A stretch of DNA of 64,000 nt from Pseudomonas fluorescens (GCF_902497875.1 NZ_CABVHY010000036.1:1-64000); one strand, 5' to 3'; positions 52,750 through 61,040 are shown, numbered from the stretch's first letter. Program-made: numbers and translations. Notes: a model not told the origin generated them from the sequence alone.

Positions 52750-53324
52750 TGAGTACACGTTCCGACCTCCTGAGCAGCGCTGAGATTCTGTTGCGTACCA
52801 AGGGTTACGCAGCCTTCAGCTATGCCGATCTGGCGGAAGACATCGGTATCAAGAAGGCGAGTATTCACCACCACTTTCCCACCAAAGAAAGTCTGGCGAT
52901 TGCCATCGTTGAGAGTTATCTGTTCCGGTTCAAGAATCAGCTGGAATGCATCAATGATGAAAATACCGGCATTATCGATCGGCTCAATGCCTTCGCCTTG
53001 ATGTTCGCGCAAAGCAGTAAAAACGCGATGCTTCCGCTCTGCGGCGCCTTGGCGGCGGAGTTGCTGGCTTTGCCTGAAAGCCTAAAGGAAATGACGCGGG
53101 ACTTTTTCGAAATCCATCTCAATTGGCTTCAGGCCAATATCGCACTGGGCCAAGCGGCAGGGGAACTCAAAGCTGAGCTGGACGGCGTGAAGGTTGCCAG
53201 GTTCATCTTGAATACGTTGGAAGGTGGCAGCTTTGTATCTTGGGCGCTGAACGACAATTACGAACAGTCTTCTGGATTTGATTTCATTTTAGATGGACTT
53301 CGGGTTACCGAAACGCATCACTGA
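52749..53324 (+). CDS. TetR-family regulator
   Basis: A 191-residue TetR protein. HTH FSYADLAEDIGIKKASIHHHFPTKESL; C-terminal helical domain. It is very similar to the TetR protein at 55250-55822, sharing FSYADLA..IGI.KASIHHHFPTKESL and LLPLCGALAAE-like segments. It is followed by 395 bases without a gene and then osmC. The likely targets are the nearby electrophile-stress genes (inference). Confidence 0.85.
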   Translation: MSTRSDLLSSAEILLRTKGYAAFSYADLAEDIGIKKASIHHHFPTKESLAIAIVESYLFRFKNQLECINDENTGIIDRLNAFALMFAQSSKNAMLPLCGALAAELLALPESLKEMTRDFFEIHLNWLQANIALGQAAGELKAELDGVKVARFILNTLEGGSFVSWALNDNYEQSSGFDFILDGLRVTETHH

Positions 53325-53719
53325 GGTTCGATCAGCTTTTTTCTGCGTCATAAAACGACCGATTCTGCCACTGCTGGCTCGGTCCGTTTTCCCGCCTCGT
53401 AAGTGGTTTCAGCCGCTTAGCTCACACTCTCTGAATTCTTTTTGCGCGCACTCAATCTGACGAGCGTACGTCTAGTCTCGCGTTTGGGTTGCGGATACCT
53501 ACCCATGCCTTTCGGTGTGTGACCAAAAGTACAAGATTAAGTAGCAATCACGGTATTGTTATCGCAGTTATCCCTATTCAGGAAAAAAACGCTGTTTAAG
53601 CTGTTTTTTTTCGGTGGTTGGTTATAAGAAGAATAACTTCTTGATCGACAACCTACTAGTTGGTAGGCTTGTTTATCTTCCGGGCCAAACTCCCGGTCCA
53701 TCCAAAGAGGAACGAACAC
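53325..53719. other. intergenic region before osmC with a candidate operator
   Basis: About 395 bases without a gene. Near its right end, CCTAC-N6-GTAGG (53652-53668) contains the 11-mer AGTTGGTAGGC that recurs upstream of the carboxymuconolactone-decarboxylase-family gene at 59633-59643. AT-rich runs (53570-53640) are consistent with a promoter. GAGGAACGA precedes the osmC ATG. Confidence 0.55.
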
Positions 53720-54274
53720 ATGAGCAACAACCTGAATGGTATCGATGTCGCCGCACTCCAGCAGTTTGCCCAAGGCGTTGCTGAGGATGCGACCAAGCGC
53801 CACGCGAGCTTCAACGTCAAGACTCAGTGGAAAGGCCAGACTCGCTCTGTGGCCAAAGTCAATCGCTACAGTCTGGCCGGTGAAACCTACTCGCGGGATT
53901 TCGAAATCGTCGCCGATGAGCCTAATGAATTGCTGGGCCAAAACACTGCGCCTAACCCTCAAGAGCTGCTGATGGCCGCTCTCAACGCCTGCATGTCGGT
54001 CGGTTATGCTGCCAATGCCGCGATGATGGGGATCAAGATTCACAGCCTGGAAATCGAGACTGACGGCACCCTCGACCTGCGTGGCTTCCTGGGCATCGAC
54101 GAAAGCGTCAACCCGGGCTACGACGAAGTGAGTGTAGTGATTCGCCTGCATACCGACGCCTCCCGTGAGCGTGTTGAAGAGCTGCACAACGTGGTGCTCA
54201 AAACCTCTGTCAACTACGCCAACTTTTCGAAAGCTATCCGTATGGTGCCGACCCTCGAAGTGCGTGAGGGCTGA
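53720..54274 (+). CDS. OsmC-family protein
   Basis: A 184-residue OsmC/Ohr-fold protein. The family's two cysteines are represented by ALNACMSVGYAANA (Cys near residue 93), but the Glu/Arg and second-Cys pattern of Ohr is not clear, so it is an OsmC-like (YhfA/OsmC) member and not a certain organic hydroperoxidase. It probably reduces peroxides or handles reactive sulfur. The start at 53720 has GAGGAACG upstream; a TTG at 53660 in frame is less likely. Confidence 0.83.
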   Translation: MSNNLNGIDVAALQQFAQGVAEDATKRHASFNVKTQWKGQTRSVAKVNRYSLAGETYSRDFEIVADEPNELLGQNTAPNPQELLMAALNACMSVGYAANAAMMGIKIHSLEIETDGTLDLRGFLGIDESVNPGYDEVSVVIRLHTDASRERVEELHNVVLKTSVNYANFSKAIRMVPTLEVREG

Positions 54275-54307
54275 TTCGCCTGTTTCAAACAGATTCAAAC
54301 CTAGCGT

Positions 54308-54337
54308 GCACCAGTAGGCGGCTAGCTGCCCTGGTGC
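54308..54337. repeat. inverted repeat GCACCAG-N16-CTGGTGC upstream of the SDR
   Basis: Perfect 7-bp arms between osmC and the SDR gene, possibly an operator or a weak hairpin. Confidence 0.4.
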
Positions 54338-54372
54338 CGACCCTTACGAAATCTGGATAACCGGAGTCTGCA

Positions 54373-55144
54373 ATGTACGATTTTTTTAAAGGCAAAAAAC
54401 TGTTGGTCGTCGGCGGTACCAGTGGCATGGGCCTGGAAACGGCACGCATGGTGCTCAAGGCAGGCGGCAGCGTAGTGCTCACCGGCAGCAAGCAAGACAA
54501 GGCCGATGCGGTGCGTAACGAGCTGAGCCCGCTGGGCTGTGTCGGTGATCGTCGCCAACCTGATGACTGAAGAAGGCATGAATTTCGTTCGCAAGGAAAT
54601 CAATGCCAACCATAGCGATATCAGTCTGATGGTGAACTCCGCCGGGATCTTTATTCCGAAGCCGTTCACCGAGCACGATGAGACCGAGTACGACATGTAC
54701 CTGTCTCTCAATCGTGCGACCTTCTTCATCACTCAGGCCGTGGTCAAGAACATGCTGGCCGCCAAGCTTGAAGGGGCAATTGTCAACGTCGGCTCCATCG
54801 GTGCACAGGCCGCATTGGCAGGTTCGCCGGCCTCTGCCTACTCCATGGCAAAGGCAGGTTTGCATGCGCTGACACGCAACTTGGCAATTGAGTTGGCTCA
54901 CTCGGGTATTCGGGTCAACGCTGTCTCGCCAGGGATCGTTCACACCTCGATCTATGAAGGGTTCATGGACAAAGAGTCGATCCCGGAAGCGATGAAGTCG
55001 CTGAACGATTTCCACCCGTTGGGACGAGTCGGCGTTCCCGAAGACGTCGCCAACACCATCCTGTTCCTGCTGTCGGACAAGACGTCCTGGGTGACCGGCG
55101 CAATCTGGGACGTGGATGCTGGAGTTATGGCTGTTCGGGCCTGA
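54373..55144 (+). pseudogene. short-chain dehydrogenase/reductase with a frameshift
   Basis: Two reading frames together give a complete SDR of about 250 residues. The first part (54373 on) has the nucleotide motif VVGGTSGMGLETA; after about residue 54 the sequence changes frame near 54540 and continues from VIVANLMTEEG with NSAGIF, the catalytic SIGAQAALAGS..AYSMAK (Ser/Tyr/Lys pattern) and the C-terminus. The shift equals one extra base or two missing. It may be a true mutation or a sequencing error; otherwise the domain is intact. A hairpin terminator follows at 55172. Confidence 0.75.
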
Positions 55145-55171
55145 CCACAGTGGCGAGCGCGGTCTGATGAG

Positions 55172-55195
55172 AGCTCCCATCGCGGGAGCTTTCAC
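55172..55195 (+). terminator. hairpin after the SDR gene
   Basis: AGCTCCC-ATCGC-GGGAGCT followed by TTC; a short terminator or attenuator. Confidence 0.55.
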
Positions 55196-55249
55196 GCCTT
55201 CACTCAGTTCAAGTGAAAGAAGGCTGAATGCTGGCCGCAGGAGTCTTCA

Positions 55250-55822
55250 ATGGCGATCACGACAAAAGCAGCGCTGTTGAGAGTCGCGGAAACCCAAATG
55301 CGCTCCAAGGGCTATTCCGCGTTCAGTTATGCCGATCTTGCGGCGCAGATCGGTATTAGAAAAGCCAGTATTCACCATCACTTCCCGACCAAGGAAAGTC
55401 TGGGCGCGGAGCTGATCAAGGACTACATCAAACGCTTCGATGCGACCCTCAGTTCGATCGAAGAAATGAATACCGATCCGTTGCTGCGGCTTCGTGGTTT
55501 TGCCCGGCTTTTCATCATCAGCGCCAACGAGGGGCTGCTGCCCTTGTGTGGCGCCCTGGCGGCAGAAATGGCGGCACTGCCGCTGTCGCTGCAAGGGCTC
55601 ACTCGGGTGTTCTTTGAGAGCCAGCTCGATTGGCTTCAGGCCACCCTCAATGACGGGGTCCGGCAGCGCAACTGGTCGCTGGACAAACCCGTTGAGACCT
55701 ACGCGTTCATGCTGCTGAGCAGCCTGGAGGGCGCGAGCCTTATCGATTGGACATTGGGCCGATCAACCGACACGTTGGCAGGCTTCGATTATTTGCTTGA
55801 AACGCTGGTAACGCGGTCTTAA
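55250..55822 (+). CDS. TetR-family regulator, paralogue of the one at 52749
   Basis: A 190-residue TetR protein with HTH FSYADLAAQIGIRKASIHHHFPTKESLG and C-terminal helical domain. Its close similarity to the TetR protein 2.5 kb upstream, with interleaved stress genes, suggests duplication of a regulator-plus-target module. It leads directly into the DsbA/thioredoxin genes (23 bases to the next start). Confidence 0.86.
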   Translation: MAITTKAALLRVAETQMRSKGYSAFSYADLAAQIGIRKASIHHHFPTKESLGAELIKDYIKRFDATLSSIEEMNTDPLLRLRGFARLFIISANEGLLPLCGALAAEMAALPLSLQGLTRVFFESQLDWLQATLNDGVRQRNWSLDKPVETYAFMLLSSLEGASLIDWTLGRSTDTLAGFDYLLETLVTRS

Positions 55823-55845
55823 TTTCTTTGAGTACAGGACGAGTC

Positions 55846-56544
55846 ATGCAAACCTCTTCGAAAAAATATGCAGTGGATATCTGGTCTGATTTTGTTTGCC
55901 CTTGGTGCTGGGTAGCCAAGCGCCGATTCGAGCAGGCGCTCGATAAATTTGCTGAAAAAGACAATGTACAAGTCAACGTCAAGGCCTATCGTCTGGCGGC
56001 AAATCACGCGCCAGAGCCTATGATCGCTGCCCTTAAACGCAAGCTCGGCAATCCGGATTCCGCTGTCGCAATGATGAACACCGTCAGTAAATATGGCCAG
56101 GCCGATGGGCTTGATTACCGCTTTGACAGCATGCTGTTTGGCGATACTGCCGATGCCCATGTACTGGTCAAGGCGGTTGCGGACGAAGCCGTTAAAAAAC
56201 GCCTGGTCGAGGCGCTATATGAGCAAAGCACCTCCCATGGTCAGTCGCTGTTTGATCGCGGCAGCCTGGAGGCCATAGCCAGGGCCGCAGGTGTTTCGGA
56301 CGCGTTAATCCAACGGGCGTGGTCATCCGTTGAATTGCGCGTAGAGATGGAGGAAGACGAACATATCGCCGCGCAACTAGGTTCGGGCGTGCCTTTGTTT
56401 GTATTTGATAATGCCTTCTCATTGTCCGGTGCTCAGCCCGAGGCTGCTTTTCTTGAAGCGCTGAACAAGATGCAGGAGAAGTCGAAAGTCGAAGATGACG
56501 CATTCAGCAGCCAAGTCTGCGGCATAGATGGCTGCAAAATTTGA
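55846..56544 (+). CDS. DsbA-family oxidoreductase (FrnE-like)
   Basis: A 232-residue thioredoxin-fold protein without signal peptide. Redox motif CPWC is in SDFVCPWCWVAKRRFEQAL near residue 18, followed by a helical insert and the C-terminal strand (SGVPLFVFDNAF). FrnE relatives act in the cytoplasm on thiols and in oxidative stress. A Cys pair occurs near the C-terminus (SQVCGIDGCKI), a known FrnE-like feature. Preferred start is the ATG at 55846. Confidence 0.86.
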   Translation: MQTSSKKYAVDIWSDFVCPWCWVAKRRFEQALDKFAEKDNVQVNVKAYRLAANHAPEPMIAALKRKLGNPDSAVAMMNTVSKYGQADGLDYRFDSMLFGDTADAHVLVKAVADEAVKKRLVEALYEQSTSHGQSLFDRGSLEAIARAAGVSDALIQRAWSSVELRVEMEEDEHIAAQLGSGVPLFVFDNAFSLSGAQPEAAFLEALNKMQEKSKVEDDAFSSQVCGIDGCKI

Positions 56545-56607
56545 TCAGCAGAAGCGGTGCGGCACTGGGTTGTGCCGCCCTTCATCCATATTGAGAGCGA
56601 GATCCAA

Positions 56608-56937
56608 ATGAGCCGTATCGTTGAGTTGAGTGCTCAGCAGTTCGCCCGCTTTGTGGCCAAAGGCAGCAGCGTCGTGCTGTTTTCAGCGTCCTGGTGCAAG
56701 CCTTGTCAGGAGATGAAGCCGGTCTTTCATGCTTTGGAAGAAAAGCTTCACTCCCTGGCGGCTTTTGCAAAGATTGATGTGGCGGTGTCTCCGACGATCG
56801 CGCAAATGTACGGTATCCGGGCGGTGCCATCCTTGGCGGTGTTCCATGAGGGGCGGCTGCTGCGGGTCATGCCCGGATCCCGTTCAGTTGGAACAATGAA
56901 AAAAGCCATTCTTGCGGAGTTGGAAGAGGCGATTTAA
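56608..56937 (+). CDS. thioredoxin-family protein
   Basis: A 109-residue cytoplasmic thioredoxin with active site SWCKPCQEMK (CKPC, not the usual CGPC) near residue 32 and the cis-proline segment AVPSLAVF. The K in the motif should shift its redox potential. ATG 56608 is chosen because it fits the normal length; an in-frame start at 56557 would add 17 residues. Follows the FrnE-like gene by 63 bases, probably co-transcribed. Confidence 0.87.
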   Translation: MSRIVELSAQQFARFVAKGSSVVLFSASWCKPCQEMKPVFHALEEKLHSLAAFAKIDVAVSPTIAQMYGIRAVPSLAVFHEGRLLRVMPGSRSVGTMKKAILAELEEAI

Positions 56938-56951
56938 CCGAACCTCCTCCA

Positions 56952-57269
56952 TCAGCGGTCAGGCTGATCAGCCTGGCGTTCTTTTTCATCCTTCGGGTGT
57001 GGATTTACCCCGGACCAGTTATCGATGGGATGAGCGCGGTCTTCGTTGAAGATTTCCGTTAACAGCGCGTTGGCCCGTTTGTAGGCGTCATACTTGAACT
57101 CGGTATCATCCACCGGCTGTGCGGCCATTTCTTCCAGCATCTCCAGGTTCAGACGACGGAATCGATCCGCTCGTTCGCGGGCTTCGTAACGACCAATGCT
57201 CAGTTGCTCCAATGCCCTGCGGCCCAAAGACAATGCGAAAGCAGGGTCGAGGGTCAGCGTTGAAAGCAC
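56952..57269 (-). pseudogene. kefC: C-terminal remnant of K+ efflux protein KefC
   Basis: About 105 residues match the end of KefC: the segment ALEQLSIGRYEARERADRF, then RRLNLEMLEEMA and the segment YKRANALLTEIFNEDRAHPID, close to the E. coli pattern YEARERAD.FRR.N...EEMA...YKR...L..EI..EDR. The antiporter's membrane domain and the RCK domain start are missing. The kefF-like sequence runs directly into it from upstream, out of frame, showing an internal deletion of roughly 1.5 kb. Confidence 0.75.
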
Positions 57270-57707
57270 CGTGGACAGCCACAGGCGTCAGCCAGCGCAT
57301 CTGGCAGTAGGTCGCGGTCGCATGCAGGGGTTGGGCAAGCACCGAAAACCCGGGGGGGGCACCCATGTCGAACTGGTCGTGCTCGCCGCCGGTGGTCACG
57401 GCCCACAACAAGCTCTTACCTTTGAGTGCGGTGGCGCCTTTGCCATAGGCCCACCCTTGGGTGAAGACTTTATCGATCCACAATTTCAGCAGCGGCGGGC
57501 AGCTGTACCAGTACAGCGGATGTTGCAGGACCAGAAGCTTTGCCTGTTCTAGGGCTTGCTGCTCGGCTTGGACATCGATGTTGAAGTCCGGGTACAGGTC
57601 ATAAAGGGAGCGTATGACCACATCCGGGTTATTGGAGGCTTGCCTGAGCATCACCTCGTTAACCTTGGATTTGTCGGGGTAAGGGTGAGCGTAATGATCA
57701 GAATCAT
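57270..57707 (-). pseudogene. kefF: KefF-like NAD(P)H quinone oxidoreductase, broken at both ends
   Basis: About 145 residues of a flavodoxin-fold KefF/YheR-type protein: YAHPYPDKSKVN, VVIRSLYDLYPDFNID, HPLYWYSCPPLLKLWID and the segment AVTTGGEHDQF are all recognisable. The start is also damaged: ATGATTCTGATCATT is followed by TACGC one base short of the expected MILIIYAHP. The 3' end runs into the KefC remnant in another frame. The pair would have encoded glutathione-gated K+ efflux, an electrophile defence. Confidence 0.75.
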
Positions 57708-57818
57708 TGGGAGCATTCCACGACAAATCGCGAGTTCATTCAGAACGAAAAAACTCTCTGGTCGTTGGGCATGAAGATGCTCACCGACCAGAGAGTCGCT
57801 TTTTGGGGATGGAACCCT

Positions 57819-58037
57819 TTATTTACCTACTTGCAGTTTCAATACGTCCTGCGCAGTCACGGGTTCGCCAGCGATTCCCCAATCTCCGCTTTTGACCTCT
57901 TCGAAGATGACCCAGGTGAGGGCGCGCATGTTTTCACCTTCCACAGACACCATGGCGTCCGTCACTTTCTGGATGACTTCGGCTTTCTGCTTGTCGGTAA
58001 AAACGCCTTCAATGCCTTTGATGGTAACGAGAGGCAT
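57819..58037 (-). CDS. 4-oxalocrotonate tautomerase-family protein
   Basis: A 72-residue small tautomerase. After Met removal it starts with the catalytic Pro-1 (PLVTIKGIEGVFT). Homohexamers of such proteins tautomerise unsaturated oxo-acids, and others dehalogenate or hydrate activated alkenes. Lies 26 bases from its neighbour, the OYE gene, which is upstream on the same strand, so they form a unit. Confidence 0.88.
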   Translation of the reverse strand: MPLVTIKGIEGVFTDKQKAEVIQKVTDAMVSVEGENMRALTWVIFEEVKSGDWGIAGEPVTAQDVLKLQVGK

Positions 58038-58085
58038 GGTGTGCTCCTTAATGTCTGAAGTGGACGGTGATGAAACAGCGAATGA

Positions 58086-59192
58086 TCAGGCTTTGGCTGC
58101 AACGTATTCCGGGTAGTCGGTGTAACCCTTGGCAATGCGATCGCTGACACCGTAGTAAGTCGCGCGATCACCCTCTGCCAGTGGCCAGCCGTTCTGCATG
58201 CGCTCCACCAAATCGGGGTTGGCGATGTAGGCCGTACCGAAGGCGATCAAGTCGAGTTCACCTTTAACCAGTTCCGACTCAGCGAGGGCTTGGTTAAACC
58301 CACCGGCGGCCATCAAGGTGCCCTTGTAGGCTTCACGGAACGCGGCGCCGAACCCCGGCGGCGTTTCAGCGGCGACGATGGTCGGTTGGTAGTTCAGGTG
58401 GACGTAGGCCAGTTCGCGTTCATTAAGCGCTGCCGCCATGCTCATCCAGGTTTCTGCTTCACCTTCGTACACACCAAAGTCATACAGGCGGCCAAACGGC
58501 GAGAACCGTACGCCAATCTTCGAGCCGCCGATTTCGGCAGAAATCGCGTCAATGGTTTCCAGCAGAAAGCGCTGGCGATTGGCGATAGAGCCACCGTACT
58601 GGTCGGTACGGGTGTTCAAGGCGCTGCTGAGGAACTGATCGAACAGGAACCCGTTGGCAGCCATGATTTCGATACCGTCAAAACCGGCCTCCATCGCCAT
58701 ACGCGCAGACTTCACAAAGTCAGCGATGACACGTTTCACTTCATCCGTTTCCAGCGCACGAGGCACGCTGGGTTGCACAGGACCGGATTCGCCAGGCTCG
58801 ATCCAGGCATATACCGTGGTATCGACCGCCGGCTGAGTACCCGAAGAAACCGGAATCATGCCATGCACCGAAATATGGGACATACGGCCAACGTGCCATA
58901 ACTGCGCGAAGATCTTCCCGCCCTTGGCATGCACCGCGTCGGTGACCTGACGCCAGCCTGGCAAGTGTTCGTCGGCATAAATACCTGGGGTGTACAGGTA
59001 GCCACGGGCTTCGTCGGAAATCGGCAGGCCTTCGGTGATCAGCAGACCAGCAGAAGCACGCTGTGCGTAATACAGCGTGGTGAACTCGTTAGGGATGTTG
59101 TCTAGGGTCCGGGTGCGGGTCATGGGGGCCATGACGACCCGGTTTTTTAGCGCAGTACCGGACAGATCGTAAGGGGTGAGCAGCTTATTCAT
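58086..59192 (-). CDS. Old Yellow Enzyme-family alkene reductase (NemA-like)
   Basis: A 368-residue FMN-dependent ene-reductase. It starts LLTPYDLSGTALKNRVVMAPMTRTRT and has QLWHVGRMSH, the FDGIEIMAANGFLFDQFLSS region with the substrate-binding His/Asn replaced in part, and the segment NTRTDQYGGSIANR. Reduces activated C=C bonds of enals, quinones, nitroesters or maleimides. It lies in an operon-like unit with the tautomerase and 44 bases from the carboxymuconolactone-decarboxylase-family gene. An alternative role in xenobiotic degradation is possible. Confidence 0.9.
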   Translation of the reverse strand: MNKLLTPYDLSGTALKNRVVMAPMTRTRTLDNIPNEFTTLYYAQRASAGLLITEGLPISDEARGYLYTPGIYADEHLPGWRQVTDAVHAKGGKIFAQLWHVGRMSHISVHGMIPVSSGTQPAVDTTVYAWIEPGESGPVQPSVPRALETDEVKRVIADFVKSARMAMEAGFDGIEIMAANGFLFDQFLSSALNTRTDQYGGSIANRQRFLLETIDAISAEIGGSKIGVRFSPFGRLYDFGVYEGEAETWMSMAAALNERELAYVHLNYQPTIVAAETPPGFGAAFREAYKGTLMAAGGFNQALAESELVKGELDLIAFGTAYIANPDLVERMQNGWPLAEGDRATYYGVSDRIAKGYTDYPEYVAAKA

Positions 59193-59236
59193 GATTAGTC
59201 TCGAAGTCGTTAACAGGTTGAAAGTCAGCGTTTGAT

Positions 59237-59569
59237 TTACGACTTATCGAATGCGTCCAGCACATGTGTGCTGTACACCAACGCTGCACCGGCGTTCATG
59301 TTGATTGCCACCCCCAGTGCTTCGGCGACTTCTTCACTGGTAACGCCAAGTTTCTTGGCTTCGGCGGCGTGGAAGGCGATGCAACCGTCGCAGCGGGTGG
59401 TCACGGCTACGGCGAGGGAGATCAGTTCCCGGGTCTTCGCGTTCAGGTGATTGGTCTTGCCGCCGGCGGCGCCGAGCGACGCCATGCCCTTCATTGTTTC
59501 CGGAGACAGGCCGTTTAGTTCTACCAAGCGAGTATTGATGTCTTTGCGGGTTTGCTTCCAATCTTGCAT
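59237..59569 (-). CDS. carboxymuconolactone-decarboxylase/AhpD-family protein
   Basis: A 110-residue CMD-fold protein with the redox pattern RCDGCIAFHAAEAKK (CxxC plus His) seen in AhpD-type members, so a peroxidase-partner or thiol-oxidoreductase role is likelier than decarboxylation. The candidate operator at 59624-59643 lies within 75 bases of its start. First gene of the minus-strand unit OYE-tautomerase. Confidence 0.85.
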   Translation of the reverse strand: MQDWKQTRKDINTRLVELNGLSPETMKGMASLGAAGGKTNHLNAKTRELISLAVAVTTRCDGCIAFHAAEAKKLGVTSEEVAEALGVAINMNAGAALVYSTHVLDAFDKS

Positions 59570-59623
59570 GGGATTCTCACAGGGATGGTGTTGATTACAG
59601 TTATCTAAAAACTTGCTAATAAA

Positions 59624-59643
59624 CTACCATCCAGTTGGTAGGC
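59624..59643. promoter_or_regulatory. candidate operator of the CMD-OYE-tautomerase unit
   Basis: CTACC-N8-GGTAG with the 11-mer AGTTGGTAGGC shared with the site upstream of osmC (53658-53668). Located about 60 bases before the gene at 59237-59569. Regulation by one of the island TetR proteins is inferred. Confidence 0.5.
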
Positions 59644-59769
59644 AAACAATGTGCTCGTGCTGATTTTCACTATCGACGCAATCGAAGGTATTGATAATTT
59701 GGTCCTGAACAATAGGGAAATCGCTTCATGGGGATGACGATTACTGGACTGTTGATTGTCAGCACCGCT

Positions 59770-60129
59770 TGCTGTCAGGCATCGTCGAGACACTCACATA
59801 CTGATCGCCGCGAAGCGCCGTCATAGTCCGATTCACACTGGGCAACCGGTTTTTCGCGGTGGCGATGCCGATAGCGCACTTGTTCAACTTGCTGACGCAG
59901 ATGCCCGGCCTAGTTCAGCAAGGTCTGCCGATCAATTTGTCGCGCATCGTTAACCCCGGCCCATCCTCTGAGTGGCACCAACGTACAAATGCCTGCCATC
60001 GATCACTGTGCGCTTTGACCGTGCCGTAATGCCCGCCGCCAAACAGATCTCGCAATGCTTGCGGCCCGGCATAGCTGAGTTGCCGGCCATAGCCAAAATT
60101 GCGCCATCCCGTTTACCTACCAGTGCCAT
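59770..60129 (-). pseudogene. badly degraded integrase N-terminal region
   Basis: Read on the minus strand in three frames, the sequence gives pieces of one protein: MALVGKRDGAILAMAGNSA, then FGGGHYGTVKAHSDRWQAFV and RWCHSEDGPG, then NDARQIDRQTLLN with a stop, then RQQVEQV, and ATAKNRLPSVNRTMTALRGD. This is the N-terminal SAM-like region of integrases typical of large integrative elements. At least three frameshifts and one stop are present, and the catalytic domain is missing. It is a second mobile-element relic inside the island. Confidence 0.65.
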
Positions 60130-60558
60130 GATTGAACTCCTCTCGAAGTCAAAACTTTTAAAACCTTCCCCACGTCATCCCGCCAAGAATGTTGAGTGTT
60201 ATCAGGGATCAAGGCCCCTGCGACCGGTGAGGGTTGTCCTCTAACGCGGGACTGACGGCTCTTTACGACCGGGAGCTTGGGCATCTCATGATCTGGCCTC
60301 CTGAACACCTCCGAAGAATCGGGCGGGTGGAGGCTGCGCTGGCTGACGAGACCGGTGCTGCGAGATCCTGAGTCGGGTGAAGGCAGTGAAGCGACGACCG
60401 GGGCATACCTGACTGTCAGTCAGGTGCAGTCCATTCCGTGGGCTGCGGCACCATCATCGGCATCGCTGTTGCTGGTGACATCGGTGTTTGTCGCGCCGAT
60501 TGTCACGAGGGGGAATGCCGCAAAGCCTGGTACGAGGTGGGCTGCAGCAGTGGTAGGA

Positions 60559-60593
60559 GCGCCCGTCTCTTTCCGGGAGAAAGAGACGGGCGC
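60559..60593. repeat. perfect 14-bp inverted repeat
   Basis: Arms GCGCCCGTCTCTTT and AAAGAGACGGGCGC around a seven-base loop, in the gene-free part of the island next to the integrase relic. Confidence 0.75.
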
Positions 60594-60954
60594 AGGTTGG
60601 CGCAATGAAATGGCCACGCGGATAAGTTGCTGCAGGGCAGATATGAAGGGGTATGAGTTGCCGCAGTGGGCACACTAGTAAAAGTAGGCATCCATCACAT
60701 CGCTGTGACCGTGCGAGCCGCCGGACGCTAATCGCACTTTGGGAGAACCACCACGGTGTGGCGTAGCCTTAAAGGTTCTGGCTACCTGGGTTGCTGTCAA
60801 CGACAGCGCTTTGCCCGACCTTTTCTACGCCTGTGGAGAATTCGGGTCAAGGCTCGAATTGTTGGGAGTTCTGCGGCTGCGGATGAAATTATCCACCGAT
60901 GGAAATCAATGGTTTTCCACAGACAATTGCGTGGGCTTTAGATTTTTTAAGTGA

Positions 60955-60999
60955 GGTCCATCCAGACAGGGCGGCTTTGCAGCCCTGTCTGGATGGACC
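60955..60999. repeat. perfect 18-bp inverted repeat before the integrase 3' end
   Basis: Arms GGTCCATCCAGACAGGGC (60955-60972) and its exact complement (60982-60999) with a nine-base loop, 42 bases beyond the integrase stop. It is long enough to be a very stable hairpin or a recombination or replication site. Confidence 0.75.
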
Positions 61000-61040
61000 C
61001 GCGTGGACAAACGGATCACTGAGATATGAGGACCGAGCGC

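Larger units (their letters stand above)
60130..61040. other. region without a clear gene, with inverted repeats
   Basis: About 910 bases with no convincing protein gene. Several short ORFs lack ribosome-binding sites and family resemblance. It holds the two strong inverted repeats listed separately, and three 9-mers resembling DnaA boxes (TTATCCACC at 60889, TTTTCCACA at 60913, and TGTGGAGAA at 60832, which is the reverse of TTCTCCACA). Confidence 0.45.

Noticed and set aside
54520..54560. Programmed frameshift in the SDR gene
   Set aside because: No slippery heptamer or stimulatory structure is visible and SDRs are not known to use frameshifting; mutation or sequencing error is simpler.
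59605..59793. Small minus-strand ORF (62 codons)
   Set aside because: Overlaps the candidate operator and the integrase relic edge; no ribosome-binding site.
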